In this document: positions 5,851 through 5,874 of the stretch, piece after piece
Numbering within the stretch: the first letter of the stretch is position 1
Layout: every line of letters starts with the position of its first letter
Assembly: GCA_905371725.1 (NCBI GenBank)
Contig: CAJPML010000080.1
Span: forward strand, 1 to 5,874
Length of the DNA: 5,874 nt
Origin: Leptotrichia sp. oral taxon 215
GTDB taxonomy: Bacteria > Fusobacteriota > Fusobacteriia > Fusobacteriales > Leptotrichiaceae
Direction: 5' to 3'
Position numbers and translations under genes: made by a program
The notes under the pieces: generated by a model
What the model was told of the DNA's origin: nothing
The model's input: the letters and a program-made list of their open reading frames with translations, nothing else
The model's database searches: none

Positions 5851-5874
5851 ATTTATTAAAAAAAGAATACTAGT

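Overview
The window is very AT-rich, with strong GGAGG-type ribosome binding sites, TTA/GGA/AAA-heavy codon use and standard stop codons. Gene content and style fit a fusobacterium, most likely a Leptotrichia-type member of the Leptotrichiaceae. Two predicted periplasmic SIMPL-domain proteins argue for a two-membrane cell. The genus assignment is inference from composition and gene families, not from a marker gene.

Layout, left to right. (1) A minus-strand gene (92-778) for a free-standing B3/B4 tRNA-synthetase-type domain protein has its own likely promoter just upstream. (2) A minus-strand operon of two tandem, diverged SIMPL-domain (DUF541) paralogues follows. The upstream gene is 1962-3071 and the downstream gene 891-1937. 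Both are predicted to be exported. Their leader region carries two dyad symmetries that look like operators. (3) A second minus-strand operon holds a polytopic membrane protein of the DUF1576 type (3664-4902) and a small soluble acidic protein (3323-3667). The two overlap by four bases (ATGA), so they are probably translationally coupled. This operon ends in an unusually long, 80-base hairpin followed by a U-run. (4) Divergent from it, a plus-strand gene (5092-5850) encodes a single-pass membrane protein with an N-terminal coiled coil and a C-terminal bacterial SH3 domain. The two divergent promoters use the same 10-base extended -10 element.

Four of the six genes encode predicted membrane or exported products, so the region is envelope-oriented, but nothing shows that they form one pathway. 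No mobile genes, CRISPR arrays, tRNAs or rRNAs are visible. The least understood unit is the DUF1576 membrane protein with its overlapping small partner. The membrane protein is clearly an internal duplication, with a signature repeated in each half, which suggests a pseudo-symmetric channel or transporter of unknown substrate.
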